Origin: Ramlibacter sp.
Lineage (GTDB): Bacteria > Pseudomonadota > Gammaproteobacteria > Burkholderiales > Burkholderiaceae_C
DNA length: 32,374 nucleotides
NCBI GenBank assembly: GCA_021323335.1
Contig: JAJTCN010000077.1
Span: 1-32,374 of the forward strand
Direction of reading: 5' to 3'
How positions within the stretch are numbered: position 1 is the stretch's first letter; every line of letters starts with the position of its first letter. The translations under genes were made by a program, and so were the position numbers. This document shows positions 29,652 to 32,374 of the stretch, piece by piece. Under the pieces are notes generated by a model. That model worked only from the letters and a program-made list of their open reading frames with translations, made no database searches and had not been told where the DNA came from.

Positions 29652-30017
29652 TCAGTCGGAAAGCTCGAATGCTTCGCGCAAAGCCTGGCAGAACGCGGTC
29701 GAGCCGCTCAAGGTCAGGGTCAGCGTGACCAGTGCACCGCGCGGCGGGTCCGGCAGCTTCACCGCGCGAGCGCGTTCGTCATAGGCGACCGAAAGCGGCG
29801 TGTCCGGCTCGATGACGCCCTGGAGCATGAAGTCCCACTCGCCGTCGTCCTCCAGTGCGCCGGCCCGGCCCCAGGCGCTGCCGGCCCACTGCAGCACCGC
29901 CTCGATCTCCGCGATCAATGCCGGCAGGCGGCTCGCATCCACCGCCGCCATCGCGTCGAAGCTGCCGCGGCCGGATTCCTCGTCGCTGAAATCGAAGTCC
30001 AGGTAGAGCAACTGCAT
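29652..30017 (-). CDS. Hypothetical protein
   Basis: A 121-residue soluble protein beginning MQLLYLDFDFSDEESGRGSF. It has a helix VDASRLPALIAEIEAVLQWA and a strand-rich C-terminal half (LVTLTLTLSGSTAFCQALRE). I do not recognise the family. The start at 30017 is the first Met with a matching hydrophobic strand; longer upstream reading is Ser/Arg-rich and unlikely. It ends 7 bases before the lyase gene's start and is probably co-transcribed. Confidence 0.72.
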   Translation of the reverse strand: MQLLYLDFDFSDEESGRGSFDAMAAVDASRLPALIAEIEAVLQWAGSAWGRAGALEDDGEWDFMLQGVIEPDTPLSVAYDERARAVKLPDPPRGALVTLTLTLSGSTAFCQALREAFELSD

Positions 30018-30036
30018 CGCCGGGCCGTGTAGCGGG

Positions 30037-30183
30037 CTACTGCGAGACGTTGTGGTAGCGCTCGACCTGGCAGGCGTAGCTGGCTTCACCGGCGTCGCAT
30101 GCCGACCCCGAAGACCGCACCGGAGGCAGGGCCGAGCAGCCGGCCAGCGCGAACAGCATTGCGAGGGTGATTGCCTTGGTCAT
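30037..30183 (-). CDS. Very small putative lipoprotein
   Basis: A 48-residue protein beginning MTKAITLAMLFALAGCSALP, with a lipobox (LAGC) and lipidated Cys at residue 16. The mature part contains two further cysteines (SACDAGEASYACQVERYHNV). The spacing of start and stop against its neighbours is tight (20-24 bp). Function unknown. Confidence 0.62.
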   Translation of the reverse strand: MTKAITLAMLFALAGCSALPPVRSSGSACDAGEASYACQVERYHNVSQ

Positions 30184-30205
30184 GGTGTTTCCGGAATGAT
30201 GCCAC

Positions 30206-30472
30206 TCAGTCATCGCCGAACAGTTCGCCGGGCAGCGAAGCAGGAGGCCCGGCGGCCGGCTTCTTCGGCTGCGCCTTCGGATACTCCTCCGCGATCCGGT
30301 CTTCCCAATACGTCGCCGGGTTGGGCGCGCTGCACAGGCGCCGGAAAACCTCCTCCGGAACCTGCTTGTACGCGAGCACGGACTTGTTGTCCCAATGCAG
30401 GTCCAGCTGCCGGGACGCCGGGTCCCATGTCGCTTTGCGGATGCGTCCGCCGGTGAACGATTTCTCGGCCAT
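30206..30472 (-). CDS. KTSC-domain protein
   Basis: An 88-residue protein. RIRKATWDPASRQLDLHWDN followed by SVLAYKQVPEEVFRRLCSAP and TYWEDRIAEEYP is the KTSC domain, a small beta-rich domain often attached to lysyl-tRNA synthetase-like or phage proteins and of uncertain role. A Pro/Ala-rich tail follows (residues about 68-88). It starts 9 bp after the stop of the MBL-fold gene. Confidence 0.85.
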   Translation of the reverse strand: MAEKSFTGGRIRKATWDPASRQLDLHWDNKSVLAYKQVPEEVFRRLCSAPNPATYWEDRIAEEYPKAQPKKPAAGPPASLPGELFGDD

Positions 30473-30481
30473 GCCCTTCTC

Positions 30482-31570
30482 CTAGCGCAAGCCTTCCCAC
30501 CACTTCCTGTTCTCGCGCGGCTTGCCCAGCGTGAGCACCTCGCCGATCTCCGGCGTGGCCAGGGAGATCCCGCGCTGCTGGGCGAGCGCGGCGACCCGCT
30601 CGAGCGGCTCGCGCCAGCCGTGGAAGGCCAGGTCGAAGGTGCTGTTGTGCACCAGGTAGAGCGTGCGGGCGCCAAGGTCCTGGAAGCCCTGCACGGTCTC
30701 CTCAGGTGTCATGTGGACGGTGGGCCAGTAGCTGTCGTAGGCGCCGTTCTCCATCAGCGCGATGTCGATCGGCCCCAGCCGCGCACCGATCTCCTTGAAG
30801 CCGCCGAAATAGCCGGTGTCGCCGCTGTAGAAGATGCGTTCGTTGCCGCTGCGCAGCAGCCACGACGCCCACAGCGTGCGGTTGCGGTCCCACAGCGTGC
30901 GGCCGGAGAAGTGCTGGGCCGGCGCGGCCGTCAGCACCACGTCGCCCCAGCGGCCCTCCTGCCACCAGTCAAACTCCTCGATGCGCTCGGCGGGGACGCC
31001 CCACTCCCGCAGCCGCGCGCCGACGCCGAGCGGCACGAAGTACTTCTGCACGCGCTCCTTCAGCTTCTCGATGGTCGGCACGTCGAGGTGGTCGTAGTGG
31101 TCGTGCGACAGGATCAGCCCTTCGATGGGCGGCACATCCTCCAGTGCGACGGGTGGCGCATGGAAGCGCTTCGGCCCCGCCCACGACACCGGGGAAGTGC
31201 GCTCGCCGAACACCGGGTCGATCAGCCACCACTTGCCGCGCAGCTTGAGCAGGTGCGAGGAGTGGCCGAGGCGGATGATGTGGTTGCCGGTGTCGTCCAG
31301 TGCGGCCAGGGCCGCGCGGTCCATGGTTCGCACCGGGATCGGGTCGATGGGGACCGTGCCCTGCTTCTTTTCGAGCAGGATGCGCGTCCAGATGTCCCAG
31401 CTGGATCGGTGCAGCTTGGCGTCGGGGTTCGGCGGATTCTGGAAGGTGCAGTCCTTGACCACGAACTGCGGCGACTTCGCAAGGCGCGGGTCGCACTCCT
31501 CGGCGGCCACGCCGGCCGGCATCAGGGCGCTGAACAGGGGGAGGAGGCAGGCGCAGGCGAGTCGCTTCAT
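30482..31570 (-). CDS. MBL-fold metal-dependent hydrolase (NAPE-PLD/UlaG-like), exported
   Basis: A 362-residue protein. It has a signal peptide (KRLACACLLPLFSALMPAGV), then a metallo-beta-lactamase domain. The metal-binding motif is ILSHDHYDHLDVPTI, with later GDTGYFGGF and LVHNSTFDLAFHGWREP. The first strand (IIRLGHSSHLLKL) and SHDHYDH place it in the beta-lactamase_2 branch with NAPE-phospholipase D-like lipases and UlaG-like lactonases. I took the second Met (31570) as the start because the signal peptide begins there. Confidence 0.9.
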   Translation of the reverse strand: MKRLACACLLPLFSALMPAGVAAEECDPRLAKSPQFVVKDCTFQNPPNPDAKLHRSSWDIWTRILLEKKQGTVPIDPIPVRTMDRAALAALDDTGNHIIRLGHSSHLLKLRGKWWLIDPVFGERTSPVSWAGPKRFHAPPVALEDVPPIEGLILSHDHYDHLDVPTIEKLKERVQKYFVPLGVGARLREWGVPAERIEEFDWWQEGRWGDVVLTAAPAQHFSGRTLWDRNRTLWASWLLRSGNERIFYSGDTGYFGGFKEIGARLGPIDIALMENGAYDSYWPTVHMTPEETVQGFQDLGARTLYLVHNSTFDLAFHGWREPLERVAALAQQRGISLATPEIGEVLTLGKPRENRKWWEGLR

Positions 31571-31595
31571 CGCCGCCAGCATACAAGCTGGCGGA

Positions 31596-32288
31596 TCAGG
31601 GCGCTCCGAGCATTTTCACCGTGCTGGTGACGCGCACGGACGCACCCCCGATATTGCAGGACATAGTCCCCTTCAACGTGACCATCGGGTTGGAAAGCCC
31701 GATGTCGGCGCCGGTGAAGCGGTTGCCGCCCGTGCATCCCGGCGGCGGGGTCCCGAGGAGCGTGCCCACTACGGTGAGGTTGCTGCCGTCCGATGTCACC
31801 ACCACATTTCCGGCCCGCGGCGGCACGAAGACCTTGGTGGGCGGCGGGGCTGGAATGGTGATTGGTGGACTGCCCGGGAACTGGCAGGTCATGGAGGATG
31901 TCGTCGTGATGAAAGTGAACTGGCCGGTGTTGACGCGTACGTTGTACCGGCCGGCCCTCTGGAAGGTGCCCGTGAAACTGGCATTGACGATCGCGCCGCC
32001 CGAGACGGTCGAGGTCAAAGTGGAACAGCCAGGCGTGTCGAATTCGGCTCGGCCCTTGATCACCACGGATCCGCTCAGCCGACAAGGTCGTCCTGCCCTG
32101 CAGGTTGACGCCGCGACCGGGCCCTGCGCCATCGCCTCCTGCAGCGCGGCGGCCTGCTCGCCGTCGGCCGCGTCCTCAAGGAACGCGGCGGCCTCCGGCT
32201 CCGGCCCTTCGGCATCACCGCCACCGCACCCCGCCAAACCCAGTACACCCGCCAAGGCGGCACCCACGAACTTGTTCGCGACCTGCAT
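31596..32288 (-). CDS. Secreted lipoprotein of unknown function
   Basis: A 230-residue protein beginning MQVANKFVGAALAGVLGLAG with the lipobox Cys at residue 21. An acidic, Ala-rich segment follows, then a Ser/Thr/Gly/Val-rich beta region (SGSVVIKGRAEFDTPG and FTFITTTSSMTCQFPGSP) with several cysteines that could form disulfides. No family is recognised. The start at 32288 fits the signal sequence. Confidence 0.72.
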   Translation of the reverse strand: MQVANKFVGAALAGVLGLAGCGGGDAEGPEPEAAAFLEDAADGEQAAALQEAMAQGPVAASTCRAGRPCRLSGSVVIKGRAEFDTPGCSTLTSTVSGGAIVNASFTGTFQRAGRYNVRVNTGQFTFITTTSSMTCQFPGSPPITIPAPPPTKVFVPPRAGNVVVTSDGSNLTVVGTLLGTPPPGCTGGNRFTGADIGLSNPMVTLKGTMSCNIGGASVRVTSTVKMLGAP

Positions 32289-32374
32289 GTCAGCGCTCCT
32301 TCGCGTCGATCGCCTCCCTGGCTGATCCATTGGAGCCCCGGACCCACCGCCGGGCAAGATGCAAATGCATACAG
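32289..32374. other. Upstream region to the right window edge
   Basis: 86 bp upstream of the lipoprotein gene. It presumably contains its promoter, but I cannot point to one. Confidence 0.3.

Noticed and set aside
1..32374. tRNA or rRNA genes
   Set aside because: I saw no cloverleaf-like or ribosomal sequence on either strand.

Overview
The window is GC-rich chromosomal DNA, and the gene content suggests a beta-proteobacterium, most likely Burkholderiales and possibly Comamonadaceae. That placement is inferred from protein families and base composition, not from a marker gene. The middle half of the window is a chromosomal (sedentary) integron.

Left flank (1-2906): ordinary genes, all on the minus strand. 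They are a TspO-family membrane protein cut by the window edge, a DUF4256 protein, a phosphinothricin-type N-acetyltransferase and a methyl-accepting chemotaxis protein. A di-heme cytochrome c gene (2907-3521) sits against the distal end of the integron and appears to have lost its native start.

Integron (about 3479-20822): an integron integrase gene on the plus strand (19933-20822), a LexA-type box immediately upstream, an attI/leader region (19636-19932), and about 27 gene cassettes reading leftward away from it over about 16 kb. Seventeen attC sites from 8443 rightward are intact and fall into fixed length classes (114, 93, 90 and 87 bp). For every cassette with an intact attC, the terminal 7-mers at its two ends are exact reverse complements, so boundaries can be placed to the base. 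Left of 8443 the attC sites are eroded or collapsed to about 42-60 bp, which fits an old distal end. The integrase has lost roughly 40 codons from its N-terminal half with a frameshift, although the catalytic half is intact, so the array is probably frozen unless an integrase acts in trans.

Cassette contents: about half of the cassette proteins are small predicted membrane proteins of unknown function. Others are a DUF433/DUF5615-type toxin-antitoxin pair, a PD-(D/E)XK nuclease-like protein, GNAT acetyltransferases, a truncated 2H phosphoesterase, DUF695-, DUF6188-, DUF1444- and DUF6988-like proteins, and zinc-ribbon membrane proteins. Three neighbouring distal cassettes share a PYGG membrane motif, with the zinc ribbon at opposite ends in two of them. 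Three cassettes have no convincing gene. Two of these are near-duplicates carrying a 68-bp unit bounded by inverted repeats, and a third copy of that unit lies in the eroded part of the array.

Right flank (20827-32374): ordinary chromosome. It carries a hemolysin III family protein, a DinG/Rad3-type helicase with an N-terminal nuclease-like domain, a TRIC/UPF0126 membrane protein, an intergenic palindrome, an M16 peptidase coupled to an unknown gene, a class C beta-lactamase-fold serine hydrolase, small lipoproteins, a DUF1439-like protein, an isocitrate lyase/PEP mutase family enzyme, a KTSC-domain protein, an MBL-fold hydrolase and a secreted lipoprotein.
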